From contig NZ_JABTCF010000001.1 in the NCBI RefSeq assembly GCF_014596745.1, forward strand, positions 62,001-126,000: a stretch of 64,000 nt of DNA. Direction: 5' to 3'. Below the pieces are notes generated by a model, which ran no database searches, was not told the origin of the DNA, and saw only the letters and a list, made by a program, of their open reading frames with translations. A program made the translations under genes and the position numbers. Numbering within the stretch: position 1 is the stretch's first letter; every line of letters begins with the position of its first letter. Source of the stretch: Maribacter aquimaris (GTDB lineage Bacteria > Bacteroidota > Bacteroidia > Flavobacteriales > Flavobacteriaceae). Below are positions 27,606-36,623 of the stretch, piece by piece.

Positions 27606-27929
27606 TTAAAGTTCCTCATTAAAATCATCCTCGGATTGTAGTTCAAATTCCTTACCACCCAAGCTGTCTTCGAATTCAGGTTGTTGCCTTGGCTCCAAAC
27701 CTCGTTCCATATTCTCCTCGAAGTTCGAAATGAAATTGGCAAGACTCTTACTTATTTTCACCAAATAAACCGTGTCATCGGTTCGTAATTCTACCGTTTC
27801 AATGATTTCACCGCGCACATTCCTAAAAGTGATGATATCATCGTCACCATAACCATTGGGATAGGTCTCGATAAGTTTAGCCGCTAAATGATGGTTTAAT
27901 TTTTTGTAATCGATTAGTTTTCGGATCAT
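27606..27929 (-). CDS. Conserved hypothetical acidic protein
   Basis: A 107-residue protein that I do not recognise. It begins MIRKLIDYKKLNHHLA and has a central segment with DDIITFRNVRGEIIETVELRT, a likely beta-rich core, followed by DDTVYLVKISKSLANFISNF and an acidic tail. No signal peptide or membrane helix is seen. It lies upstream of, and on the same strand as, no other close gene except that aroB precedes it with about 117 bp between. The start is the only plausible ATG. Confidence 0.6.
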   Translation of the reverse strand: MIRKLIDYKKLNHHLAAKLIETYPNGYGDDDIITFRNVRGEIIETVELRTDDTVYLVKISKSLANFISNFEENMERGLEPRQQPEFEDSLGGKEFELQSEDDFNEEL

Positions 27930-28046
27930 GATAGTTTGGTTTAAGTGATCATTCTAAAAATCAGTTATTCATATATCCAAACTAGCCAATATTCCAACAT
28001 AATTAATCAAAGAGTTGTAAATCAATGATTTTAGTATATGAAGCCC

Positions 28047-29108
28047 CTAATCTTTGTAGTAAGCAAAAGCCCCTACATACAAATCATTGGGTATTTTCAC
28101 GTCTATGACCGGATTTCCGATGGATTCCAATAGTACAAAATTAATATTCCCGTGCGAATTCTTCTTGTCGAATTTCAACATGGATAGAATGGCGGTGATA
28201 TCGCTGGATGTGAAATCAACTTTTGGGTACCATTTTAAAAAGGAGGTTTTGATATCTTCCAGGTCCTCTGTGGGCAATCCTGTCAATTTGTTCGAAAGAT
28301 AGGCTTCCAACACCATTCCCACAGCTATGGCCTCTCCATGTAAAAGGGTTTCCTTACCATCGTTTTCAAGAAAATAAGATTCAACAGCGTGACCTAAAGT
28401 ATGTCCGAAATTCAAGATTTTCCTTAAATGCTGTTCCGTGGGATCCTCAAGAACGACCCTGTTCTTAATGGAAACCGAAGTGTATATATCTTCCCCTATG
28501 GTGTCTAGGTTGTTGAGGGACTTTAATTTTTTCCAATACGAAGCATCCTGAATCAGGCCATGTTTCAACATTTCCGCAAAGCCACTTCGCATTTGCCGGT
28601 CTTCAAGGGTTTCTAAAAAAACAGTGGAGACCAACACCATCTTTGGCTGGTTGATCACGCCAATCTGGTTTTTTAAAGACCCTAGATCCACACCGGTTTT
28701 ACCTCCAACGGAAGCATCTACCATAGATAAAAGGGTCGTAGGAATATTAATGAAATCAATCCCTCTTTTATAGGTTGAGGCAACAAAGCCACCCAAATCA
28801 GTCACCACTCCACCCCCAAGGTTGATCAACAGGCTTTTTCGGTCAGCATCCATATCCGACAAGGCTTCCCAAACATGGGTACAAGCCTCTATATTCTTAT
28901 GTACTTCCCCTGCCTTAATCTCGATCAGATCAAACGGAAATGCATTCGCCATGGTCTTCTCAAATACAGGCAAACAATGTTCCTTGGTATTTTCGTCCAC
29001 AAGGACAAAAACCTTGGAATAGGTTTGCTTACCAAGATAATCCTTTAATTGTAAAAAAGCATTCCCATTAAAATGGACGGCGTAAGAAGAAGTTGTGATC
29101 GATTCCAT
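28047..29108 (-). CDS. aroB: 3-dehydroquinate synthase
   Basis: A 353-residue NAD- and metal-dependent enzyme that converts DAHP to 3-dehydroquinate, the second step of the shikimate pathway. The NAD-binding GGGVVTDLGGFVAST (about 97-111) and FINIPTTLLSMVDASVGGKTG (about 118-138) are intact, and metal ligands fit ILNFGHTLGHAVE and LLHGEAIAVGM. The length is normal. It stands alone, divergent from proline dehydrogenase. Confidence 0.95.
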   Translation of the reverse strand: MESITTSSYAVHFNGNAFLQLKDYLGKQTYSKVFVLVDENTKEHCLPVFEKTMANAFPFDLIEIKAGEVHKNIEACTHVWEALSDMDADRKSLLINLGGGVVTDLGGFVASTYKRGIDFINIPTTLLSMVDASVGGKTGVDLGSLKNQIGVINQPKMVLVSTVFLETLEDRQMRSGFAEMLKHGLIQDASYWKKLKSLNNLDTIGEDIYTSVSIKNRVVLEDPTEQHLRKILNFGHTLGHAVESYFLENDGKETLLHGEAIAVGMVLEAYLSNKLTGLPTEDLEDIKTSFLKWYPKVDFTSSDITAILSMLKFDKKNSHGNINFVLLESIGNPVIDVKIPNDLYVGAFAYYKD

Positions 29109-29172
29109 ATTTCATTTATCTAAAACACAAAATAAACGTTATTTTTAATGATAGGAATATAAAATCTGTGAT

Positions 29173-29180
29173 TATATTTG
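29173..29180 (+). promoter_or_regulatory. -7 promoter box of the proline dehydrogenase gene
   Basis: TATATTTG, a perfect TAnnTTTG, 22 bp before the start codon. Confidence 0.42.
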
Positions 29181-29202
29181 ATACGTTAAATTATGGCATA
29201 AA

Positions 29203-30369
29203 ATGGACCGAATTTTTGAGGATACTTCAAAGGCATTTGCATTAAAATCAGATTCTGAATTAGAGCGTGCTTACTTTTTGTTTAAAATGATCGCCAATGA
29301 ACCCCTAGTACGTATTGGCACTGCAATGACCAACTTCGCCCTAAAGGCACATCTTCCTGTGGATAAATTGATAAGGGCAACCGTATTCGACCATTTTTGT
29401 GGAGGGATAAGTGAGGCCGATTGTATGCCAGTGGTCGACAGGATGTTTGAAAAAGGGGTGAGTGCTGTGTTGGACTATTCCGTGGAGGGACAAGATGATG
29501 AAGACCCCTTGGATTTTGCCTTGGGCAAAACCTTGGAGATCTTGGATTTTGTCAAACAGAAAGAAGCAATACCCTTTGCTGTTTTTAAACCTACAGGATA
29601 CGGCAGATTGGCTTTGTTCGAGAAGGTGACCCAAGGGGATACCCTTTCGGATAAAGAGTTAGCTGAATGGGGAAGGGTAGTGCACCGTTTCGATAAAACC
29701 TGTAAAAAAGCATTTGATTTGGATGTATCATTATTGATCGATGCCGAGGAAAGTTGGATGCAGGGGGCTGCGGATCAGCTCATAGGGGAAATGATGCGAA
29801 AATACAATAAAGAGAAAGCCGTAGTTTTCAATACAATACAGTTGTATCGATGGGATCGAATGGAATATCTAGAAGAATTGTATGCAAGTGCCCAAAAGGA
29901 AGGTTTTAAAATCGGAATTAAAACCGTTCGTGGCGCCTATATGGAAAAAGAGAACCTACGTGCCGAGGAAAAGGGATACAAATCCCCCATTTGCGCGACC
30001 AAAAAGGCCACCGATGAAAATTTTGATGCCTGTACGCAATATATTTTAGACCGGTTGGAATGCATTTCACTATTCGCCGGAACCCATAATGAGGAAAGCA
30101 GCTATTTTCTTATGCAGTTATTGAAAGACAAGGGACTGGCCAAAAATGATGAACGTATTTGGTTCGGACAGTTATACGGTATGAGTGACCATATTTCCTT
30201 CAATCTTGCGGACCAAGGGTACAATGTTGCCAAATATTTGCCTTTTGGACCTGTGCGCGACGTTATGCCGTATTTGATTCGAAGAGCGGAAGAGAATACC
30301 TCGGTAGCCGGACAAACAAGTCGGGAACTTACACTATTGAAAAAAGAAAGAAAAAGAAGGAAAATCTGA
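29203..30369 (+). CDS. Proline dehydrogenase
   Basis: A 388-residue monofunctional proline dehydrogenase (PutA N-terminal type) that oxidises proline to pyrroline-5-carboxylate with FAD. The TIM-barrel ends with YLPFGPVRDVMPYLIRRAEEN (about 346-366), the usual FAD/substrate motif, and KTVRGAYMEKE (about 240-250) is conserved. No separate P5C dehydrogenase is in the window, so the second step must come from elsewhere. It is convergent with the DUF4258-like gene, 12 bp apart. Confidence 0.93.
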   Translation: MDRIFEDTSKAFALKSDSELERAYFLFKMIANEPLVRIGTAMTNFALKAHLPVDKLIRATVFDHFCGGISEADCMPVVDRMFEKGVSAVLDYSVEGQDDEDPLDFALGKTLEILDFVKQKEAIPFAVFKPTGYGRLALFEKVTQGDTLSDKELAEWGRVVHRFDKTCKKAFDLDVSLLIDAEESWMQGAADQLIGEMMRKYNKEKAVVFNTIQLYRWDRMEYLEELYASAQKEGFKIGIKTVRGAYMEKENLRAEEKGYKSPICATKKATDENFDACTQYILDRLECISLFAGTHNEESSYFLMQLLKDKGLAKNDERIWFGQLYGMSDHISFNLADQGYNVAKYLPFGPVRDVMPYLIRRAEENTSVAGQTSRELTLLKKERKRRKI

Positions 30370-30381
30370 TTGCCGGAGGGT

Positions 30382-30762
30382 TCAAAATGCTACATTTTCA
30401 ATAATGGCACTATCTGGGCAATTACGAACAGTTATTGTTGAAGGCTCATTCTTGATCACCCCATCAATGACATAGGTTCGGCATGGAGTTGATTCCGTAT
30501 CACTATTTTTGAAATCCACTTCCCCTTCTCTTAAAAAATCGGCAATGGAAAGGGAATCCAATTGTTGATGGTCTATCAATTGTTGAACTTCATCAGAATA
30601 GGAAAGCGGCTTAGAACGAATGTCCTTCAGTGTTCTACAATTTGGGAAGTAACAAAATTCCACGCCTGTTTCTTCTGATTTCTTTTTAAGGAAGATCGTT
30701 AAAAAAACAAGTCCGATAGCAAGCCCAATGAGATAAAATCCTAAACGTTTTAAAAATGCCAT
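30382..30762 (-). CDS. DUF4258-like membrane-anchored protein
   Basis: A 126-residue protein with one N-terminal hydrophobic helix (about 6-26), then a Cys-containing segment GVEFCYFPNCRTLKDIRSKP (about 33-52), a polar helical region, and a C-terminal beta region with Cys in TPCRTYVIDG and RNCPDSAI. The layout resembles DUF4258-type flavobacterial proteins, but I recall this only moderately. It would be anchored in the membrane with the domain probably in the periplasm. The function is unknown. Confidence 0.62.
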   Translation of the reverse strand: MAFLKRLGFYLIGLAIGLVFLTIFLKKKSEETGVEFCYFPNCRTLKDIRSKPLSYSDEVQQLIDHQQLDSLSIADFLREGEVDFKNSDTESTPCRTYVIDGVIKNEPSTITVRNCPDSAIIENVAF

Positions 30763-30843
30763 GTACGTATTTGATGGTTTTCAATAAAACCGCAAGATAG
30801 GCTTTTGTTCAAAAAAAGACCTTCTTTTTAACGTAAGTACCCT

Positions 30844-32043
30844 TTAAAATATCAAGAAATTTATGTCACTGTATTGCATGTCGAACCATTCCCCTACAGC
30901 CTTACTGGTAAGGATACCATGGTAAATATAGAGTCCGTTACGCAACCCCTTGTCAAATCGAAGTGAGTTTTCCAATCCGCCATCTTCCCCCAACTTTAAA
31001 AGATAGGGTGTAAATATGTTACTGATCGAAATGGAAGCCGTTTTAGGATAGCGCGATGGTATATTGGGAACACCGTAATGGATAACACCATATTTCTCAA
31101 TGGTGGGTTTGTTGTGGTCGGTAATCTCACTGGATTCAAAACACCCGCCCATATCAATACTTACATCGATAATGACAGCACCTTTCTTCATATGTTCCAC
31201 CATGGTATTGGTAACCACTACTGGGGAACGCTCCCTACCGCGCACGGCACCAATGGCCACATCACATCGCTTTAAAGATTTCAATAGATTTTTTGGTTGG
31301 ATGGTGGAAGTATAGACCGTTTGTCTCAGATTGGTCTGGATATTCCTGAGTTTAGTAATCGAATTATCAAAAACCTTTACATTGGCACCAAGCCCTATGG
31401 CCGATCGCGCCGCAAATTCACCTACGGTACCGGCACCGATAATGACTACTTCCACAGGGGGCACACCACTGATGTTTCCAAACATGAGGCCATTGCCCTT
31501 ATTGGTTGCCGCCATAAGTTCGGAAGCTATCAATACAGAGGAAATCCCAGCGATTTCACTCAAGGATCGCACAGCAGGGTACTTGCCATCATCATCCCTA
31601 ATAAACTCAAAGGCAATCGCGGTTAAGCGTTTCTTGGCCATTTGTTCAAAATACGCTTTCTGTTGTGTTTTTATCTGAAGGGCAGAAATTATGGTAGTCT
31701 GGGGATTCAGCAATTCAATCTCTGAAAGGGTAGGGGGCTCTACCTTTAATATAATAGGACAACCAAAAACCTTTTTAATGTCATTCGTTACTTCCGCTCC
31801 TGCATTGGTATATTCAAGATCGGTAAAATGGGCACCTTCCCCTGCACCTGTTTCAATGAGCACCCGATGCCCATGGGCAGTTATGGCATTAACCGCATCT
31901 GGGGTTAAGCAAATACGCTTTTCTTGATATTGGTTCTCTTTGGGTATGCCGATAAATAGATCGCCTTTCTGTTTCAATACTTCAAGAGTCTCTTCTTGTG
32001 GTAGCAATTGTGACTTGCTAAATGGCGAGGATGGTTGCTTCAT
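30844..32043 (-). CDS. ald: Alanine dehydrogenase
   Basis: A 399-residue NAD-dependent enzyme that interconverts alanine and pyruvate plus ammonia. The substrate block KENQYQEKRICLTP (about 43-56), catalytic Lys/His region, and the NAD fold with VVIIGAGTVGEFAAR (about 201-215) and VIIDVSIDMGGCFESS (about 292-307) are visible. The start is placed at ATG 32043; the seven codons before it begin with TTG. It is longer than many Ald proteins at the N-terminus. Nothing adjacent looks co-transcribed. Confidence 0.92.
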   Translation of the reverse strand: MKQPSSPFSKSQLLPQEETLEVLKQKGDLFIGIPKENQYQEKRICLTPDAVNAITAHGHRVLIETGAGEGAHFTDLEYTNAGAEVTNDIKKVFGCPIILKVEPPTLSEIELLNPQTTIISALQIKTQQKAYFEQMAKKRLTAIAFEFIRDDDGKYPAVRSLSEIAGISSVLIASELMAATNKGNGLMFGNISGVPPVEVVIIGAGTVGEFAARSAIGLGANVKVFDNSITKLRNIQTNLRQTVYTSTIQPKNLLKSLKRCDVAIGAVRGRERSPVVVTNTMVEHMKKGAVIIDVSIDMGGCFESSEITDHNKPTIEKYGVIHYGVPNIPSRYPKTASISISNIFTPYLLKLGEDGGLENSLRFDKGLRNGLYIYHGILTSKAVGEWFDMQYSDINFLIF

Positions 32044-32214
32044 ACGGTTTACTTCTAATCGCAAAAAAATAACGATAAAAGTAAATTTACAACTTTATAA
32101 TGAAATTTTTATTGAATTTTAATCAAGGAATACCGGTTGCGGTAATCAAAATTTCAAAGGCAACCAGCCTTTGGGTATGTGCTGAAAGTCTTCAGCCTAC
32201 TTTCAAACTTCCCA

Positions 32215-32826
32215 CTAAAATAATTTCGTACAGGCCTTGATGAATGATTGACTATTAATTTTGGTTTCCACAGCGTGACCGGAACCATCTTCCTGATTAT
32301 CAACTACCTTATCTGATTCAGTCTCCGTCATTTGCTTTTTTTTTAAGCTTTGGAGTTCGGCATCAATAGCTTCCAAATCAATACCATGAACATATTTATC
32401 ATACAATTTTATACGGATAAAATAAACTATGGGTATAATGATCATACAAATCGGTAACAACCACCAAATGTTTTCGGTATCGACATAGTCATCGGAATCG
32501 AATATCACTTCGAAAAGTTGGAAGGCATACATTGCAATAGGAATGAGAATGATATGGTACCACCAATTTTTTGAGGTCATAAACCATATGACCATTAAGT
32601 ATAGAGGCACTATCTTACTCATTAAAAACCAGACGTACATAGAAACATCTTCAAACCCTCCATTTCCTATGGTAATACCCAAAAATGAAATAGTGGCTTC
32701 CGGATCTTCTGGCAAATAATCATACATCTTATAGAGAAAAGGGGATATCGCTATAAAAAATATGAAGATAGATTCTATGATTAATTTCTTTTTTGCCCGT
32801 TTTTTCGCCTTCAAATCAGTCATCAT
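32215..32826 (-). CDS. Conserved membrane protein of unknown function
   Basis: A 203-residue protein with about four transmembrane segments (about 16-31, 64-82, 88-108 and 120-140), two acidic loops (EDPEATISF and DSDDYVDTE), and a charged C-terminal coiled region (AIDAELQSLKKKQMTETESDK). The N-terminus is Lys-rich (KAKKRAKKK). No domain is recognised. It stands downstream of the small lipoprotein gene, and a terminator separates the two. Confidence 0.7.
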   Translation of the reverse strand: MMTDLKAKKRAKKKLIIESIFIFFIAISPFLYKMYDYLPEDPEATISFLGITIGNGGFEDVSMYVWFLMSKIVPLYLMVIWFMTSKNWWYHIILIPIAMYAFQLFEVIFDSDDYVDTENIWWLLPICMIIIPIVYFIRIKLYDKYVHGIDLEAIDAELQSLKKKQMTETESDKVVDNQEDGSGHAVETKINSQSFIKACTKLF

Positions 32827-32874
32827 CTAATTAGTAAATCTATAAGGCGCTAACGTAAGACTTCGCTAATTAGT

Positions 32875-32903
32875 ATAAAAAAAGGGACAATTTGCATTGT
32901 CCC
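32875..32903 (-). terminator. Rho-independent terminator after the small lipoprotein gene
   Basis: Perfect 7-bp arms GGGACAA (32884-32890) and TTGTCCC (32897-32903) with a six-base loop, next to an A-run at 32877-32883 that gives a T-run on the minus strand. Confidence 0.78.
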
Positions 32904-32928
32904 TCGATAAACGGTTAAAAAAATCGGA

Positions 32929-33063
32929 TTATATCTTCTTTTTGATTTTTGTTTTATCTATTCCTTGTTCGTACAATTGGTCCTCATCGGAAGTTGAGTT
33001 TGGTTCACAAGAAACAGCCAATAGGGTTGCACAAGCCAATGCGCAAAAAAGTAATCTTTTCAT
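32929..33063 (-). CDS. Small lipoprotein, 44 residues
   Basis: A short minus-strand gene. Its product starts MKRLLFCALACATLLAVSCE; the signal peptide ends with the lipobox LAVSC, putting the lipid Cys at residue 19. The mature part is acidic and then Lys-rich, with YEQGIDKTKIKKKI at the end. It lies between a promoter region with direct repeats and a strong terminator, which supports it as a real monocistronic gene. The ending recalls short flavobacterial lipoproteins of unknown role. Short open frames can occur by chance, but the lipobox and terminator make this one convincing. Confidence 0.72.
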   Translation of the reverse strand: MKRLLFCALACATLLAVSCEPNSTSDEDQLYEQGIDKTKIKKKI

Positions 33064-33138
33064 TTTTTGAGGGTTTTTAAAATTAGTAATTGGTTGATAA
33101 CGATGTGAATGTAGGAAAAAAAAACGAATCGTAATGCA

Positions 33139-33211
33139 TTTCGTCGAAAAAAACCTACATTTTACCCTGAAAAATGATGCTTTTATCGAAAAAAATGGAT
33201 TTCATCGAAAA
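33139..33211. repeat. Quasi-periodic repeats upstream of the small lipoprotein gene
   Basis: TTTCGTCGAAAA (33139-33150), TTTTATCGAAAA (33181-33192) and TTTCATCGAAAA (33200-33211) share a TTTnnTCGAAAA form. A weaker TTTACCCTGAAAA at 33161 gives spacing of 22, 20 and 19 bp. The set lies 76-148 bp before the lipoprotein start and could be binding sites for an unknown regulator. Confidence 0.45.
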
Positions 33212-33256
33212 GTAATACTAAAAATTCGCCCGATTCGTTGCAAGCACCTTTAAAGA

Positions 33257-33667
33257 TCAGGGTAGGCTCAATTCGCGGGTGGTGCGATCAATCATTTGAA
33301 TAACCACCACGACTGCATCATCGGGGATAAGGGATTCGATTTTTTCGGACCATTCCATAAAAATCCAAGCATCGGAATTAAAATAATCCTCAATACCAAA
33401 ATCATAGGCTTCATTCTCATCATTTAATCGATAAAAATCAAAATGATAGGCCAACAACTGGTTGTGTTCATCATGATACTCGTTAACAATGCCAAAAGTG
33501 GGACTATTGGCCTCATCAACACCGCCCAATTGTTTTACCATAGCTTTAATCAAGGTTGTCTTCCCAGCACCCATTTCCCCATTAAAACAGACGATTTTTG
33601 AAGGTAGGGCCTTAATCAGTTTATCGGCTACTTCAGCAAGTTGGTTTTCGGTGTAGGTGATATCCAT
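33257..33667 (-). CDS. tsaE: tRNA threonylcarbamoyladenosine biosynthesis ATPase
   Basis: A 136-residue TsaE, an ATPase that helps TsaB and TsaD form t6A37 in tRNAs reading ANN codons. The P-loop GEMGAGKTTLIKAM lies near residues 31-44 and a conserved SPTFGIVNEYH follows at about 57-67; the C-terminus keeps WIFMEWSEKI. The start is placed at ATG 33667; the frame extends two codons upstream to a GTG. It lies 12 bp downstream of porX on the same strand and may be read with it. Confidence 0.93.
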   Translation of the reverse strand: MDITYTENQLAEVADKLIKALPSKIVCFNGEMGAGKTTLIKAMVKQLGGVDEANSPTFGIVNEYHDEHNQLLAYHFDFYRLNDENEAYDFGIEDYFNSDAWIFMEWSEKIESLIPDDAVVVVIQMIDRTTRELSLP

Positions 33668-33679
33668 TTTCACAAAGAA

Positions 33680-35224
33680 TTATTTAGGCTCCAACACGAT
33701 AAAGGGGATGACCATTTCCTCCAATGATACCCCGCCATGTTGATACGTGTTTCTATAATAACTTACGTAGTGGTTGTAATTGTTGGGATAGGCAAAAAAG
33801 AGATCGTTCTTGGCAAAAATGAACGAACTGCTCATATTGATACTCGGTAAATGAATATCTGCAGGGTTTTTAGCCTCCAAAACATCCTTTTCCTCATAAC
33901 TTAAACTTCGCCCTGTTTTATATCTGAGGTTTAAACTCGTTTCCTTATCCCCAATAACCTTAGAGGGCTGTTTGACGTTAATCGTACCATGGTCAGTGGT
34001 CAATATCAATTTAAGACCCATTTGTTGGGCTTGTTGGATTATATCCAATAGGGGTGAGTTTTTAAACCAACTTAGCGTCAAGGAGCGATACGCCTTATCG
34101 TTCGAAGCCAATTCCTTGATCACTTCCATTTCGGTCTTCGAATGGGAAAGCATATCCACAAAATTGTAAACGATGACCGTTAAATCATTGTTTTTCTGCG
34201 ATTTGAAATTTTGGGACAACTGTTTGCCCTGTTTAAGACTACTTATTTTATGGTATTCCCATTTAAGGGGTAATCCCAATTGTTTCAATTGCGCCCCTAA
34301 AAATTTATCCTCATAGAGATTCTTACCTCCTTCTTCGGTATCGTTTTTCCACCAATCGGGAAACTTTTTTTCCATCGCTAAGGGGGTAAGTCCAGAGAAA
34401 ATGGCATTTCTGGCATATTGGGTGGCGGTAGGGAGAATACTGAAATAAGATTCCTCCTTGATTTTATTGTAAAACGGACTAACCGTTGATTCGAAAGCCA
34501 ACCATTGGTCATATCTTAAATTATCGATGACAACCAACAAAGTGGGAGTATCTATGATTTCGGGTTTTATCCATTTTTTGAAAAGGTTATGTGACAAAAC
34601 AGGCCCATCATCCTCTATGAACCAGTCTTCGTAGTGACGTTCTACAAATTTTCCAAATTGATTATTGGCCTCGGTTTTTTGGGATTCCAAGATTTCAATC
34701 AAGCTGGAATCCTCTATATTTTCGAGTCGCAGTTCCCAATGTATCAACTTCCTGTACAAATCGATCCATTCCCCATAAGAATTGACCACAGACAGGTCCA
34801 TTGCTATTTTCCGGAATTCTTGCTGATAATCGGCTGTAGTACGTTCCGATACCAAACGGGAATGATCCAGGTTCTTCTTTAGTGACAATAATATTTGATG
34901 GGGGTTGACGGGCTTTATCAGGTAGTCGGCGATTTTTGAACCGATGGCCTCTTCCATGATAAGTTCTTCCTCACTCTTGGTGATCATGACCACAGGAATC
35001 GATGAATTAATCAATTTGATCTCACTCAAGGTTTCCAATCCGGAAAGACCCGGCATATTCTCATCCAAAAAAATGATGTTCACAGGGGTTTTCTGGATTT
35101 CTTCCAAAGCTTCCTGTCCACTTTTGCAAGTAACAACCTCGTAATTCTTGTTTTCGAGAAAGAGAATATGTGGTTTTAAAAGGTCAATTTCATCATCGAC
35201 CCATAGGATTGTTATCTTGTTCAT
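33680..35224 (-). CDS. porX: T9SS response regulator PorX (receiver plus PglZ domain)
   Basis: A 514-residue two-domain protein. The receiver domain starts MNKITILWVDDEIDL and has phospho-acceptor Asp54 in FLDENMPGLSG. The C-terminal two thirds form an alkaline-phosphatase-fold PglZ domain, with TLLVVIDNLRYDQWLAFE and LTTDHGTINVKQ carrying metal ligands. PorX controls type IX secretion genes with the sensor PorY and sigma factor SigP, and the PglZ domain is a zinc-dependent phosphodiesterase in studied homologues. The upstream 30 codons of the open frame are excluded as non-homologous. It is divergent from the HD-domain gene. Confidence 0.93.
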   Translation of the reverse strand: MNKITILWVDDEIDLLKPHILFLENKNYEVVTCKSGQEALEEIQKTPVNIIFLDENMPGLSGLETLSEIKLINSSIPVVMITKSEEELIMEEAIGSKIADYLIKPVNPHQILLSLKKNLDHSRLVSERTTADYQQEFRKIAMDLSVVNSYGEWIDLYRKLIHWELRLENIEDSSLIEILESQKTEANNQFGKFVERHYEDWFIEDDGPVLSHNLFKKWIKPEIIDTPTLLVVIDNLRYDQWLAFESTVSPFYNKIKEESYFSILPTATQYARNAIFSGLTPLAMEKKFPDWWKNDTEEGGKNLYEDKFLGAQLKQLGLPLKWEYHKISSLKQGKQLSQNFKSQKNNDLTVIVYNFVDMLSHSKTEMEVIKELASNDKAYRSLTLSWFKNSPLLDIIQQAQQMGLKLILTTDHGTINVKQPSKVIGDKETSLNLRYKTGRSLSYEEKDVLEAKNPADIHLPSINMSSSFIFAKNDLFFAYPNNYNHYVSYYRNTYQHGGVSLEEMVIPFIVLEPK

Positions 35225-35340
35225 AGTATGCGAACTATATTTAATGAGACCTGAATATGAATTGCCTTTTCCTGAAGATCGATCCAGCAGCAAGCAATAG
35301 GACATGCCCATTTCATATAGGGGTTATCGTTTCAATTGTA

Positions 35341-35348
35341 TAACTTTG
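35341..35348 (+). promoter_or_regulatory. -7 promoter box of the HD-domain gene
   Basis: TAACTTTG, a perfect TAnnTTTG, 22 bp before the TTG start. Confidence 0.42.
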
Positions 35349-35370
35349 ATCATTATTTAAAAAAGCCATT

Positions 35371-36600
35371 TTGACAAATTCAAACAAGCTTAAAATATTC
35401 AATGATCCAATTTACGGATTTATTAGAATTCCAAGTACTCTTATTTTTAACCTTATTGAAGAACCCTATTTTCAAAGGTTGCGCAGAATATCACAAATGG
35501 GGTTATCCTATTTGGTGTATCCAGGAGCGCATCACACCCGTTTCCATCACGCCTTGGGATGTATGCATTTAATGCAGCATGCCATTCAAGTGCTTCGTTT
35601 TAAGGGTGTTGAAATTTCCAAGGAGGAAGAAGAAGGGTTGCTAGTGGCCATATTGCTACACGATATTGGGCATGGCCCTTTTTCCCATGCCATGGAGCAC
35701 AGTATTGTGGAGGGTATTTCCCATGAGCATATTTCCCTGCTTTTTATGAAAGAACTCAATAAAAAGTTTAACGGAAGTTTAACGCTCGCCATTGAAATCT
35801 TCCAAGGCGTATATTCCAGAGGTTTTCTAAACCAATTGATGTCGAGTCAACTTGATATGGACCGGATGGATTATCTGAAAAGGGATAGCTTTTATACGGG
35901 TGTGGCTGAAGGCAGTATCAATGCTGAACGTTTGATCGGTATGCTCAATGTGGTAGACAACAAACTGGTCGTTGAGGAAAAAGGGATTTATTCCGTTGAG
36001 AAATTCCTTATGGCCAGACGTTTTATGTATTGGCAGGTATATCTGCACAAGACAGGCTTGGTAGCGGAGCAATTATTGATCCGTGTCTTAAAAAGGGCCA
36101 AGGAACTTTTGGCCAAGGGAGAGCATTTGAATTGTAGCGAAGCACTGTTGTATTTTATGGAGCATAAAATTGACATGAATAACTTCAATGCCACTAATTT
36201 GGATAAATTTTCCCATTTGGATGATATCGACATTTTATCAGCACTCAAACAATGGCAATATCATGGGGATTTTGTGCTCTCTACTTTGTGCGGTATGATC
36301 ATTAATAGAAAATTGCTCACCATAAAACTCAAGAATAAGTCGATTTCCCCTAAAAAATTAAATGAACATTTAAAAAAAATCAAAGAGCTTTGGAAGCTTT
36401 CCGATGCGGAAACCGCATATTTTGTTTTTACTGGGGAAATATCAAATAGAGCATACAATATTGACAAACAGAATATTAATATCCTTAGGAAGGATGGTAA
36501 ACTTAAGGATGCCGCCAAAGCTTCCGACCATTTGAATTTGAAAACACTTTCAAAAAAAGTGACTAAATTTTATATCTGTTACCCCAAAGAAACGGTTTAA
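35371..36600 (+). CDS. HD-domain hydrolase (dGTPase-like)
   Basis: A 409-residue HD-superfamily protein. The start is TTG at 35371 because no ATG is available before the conserved N-terminus (KLKIFNDPIYGFI). His residues in RFHHALG and the His-Asp pair in AILLHDIGHGPFSHAMEH (about 93-110) form the metal-binding core; SSQLDMDRMDYLKRD supplies the later Asp. Related proteins hydrolyse dNTPs or other phosphate esters; substrate here is unproven. It lies upstream of lpxD by 23 bp but has its own promoter, as does lpxD. Confidence 0.87.
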   Translation: MTNSNKLKIFNDPIYGFIRIPSTLIFNLIEEPYFQRLRRISQMGLSYLVYPGAHHTRFHHALGCMHLMQHAIQVLRFKGVEISKEEEEGLLVAILLHDIGHGPFSHAMEHSIVEGISHEHISLLFMKELNKKFNGSLTLAIEIFQGVYSRGFLNQLMSSQLDMDRMDYLKRDSFYTGVAEGSINAERLIGMLNVVDNKLVVEEKGIYSVEKFLMARRFMYWQVYLHKTGLVAEQLLIRVLKRAKELLAKGEHLNCSEALLYFMEHKIDMNNFNATNLDKFSHLDDIDILSALKQWQYHGDFVLSTLCGMIINRKLLTIKLKNKSISPKKLNEHLKKIKELWKLSDAETAYFVFTGEISNRAYNIDKQNINILRKDGKLKDAAKASDHLNLKTLSKKVTKFYICYPKETV

Positions 36601-36610
36601 CTATTTTTCT

Positions 36611-36618
36611 TACTTTTG
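36611..36618 (+). promoter_or_regulatory. -7 promoter box of lpxD
   Basis: TACTTTTG, a perfect TAnnTTTG, only five bases before the ATG. Transcription should begin about at the start codon, implying a leaderless mRNA. Confidence 0.42.
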
Positions 36619-36623
36619 TCACC

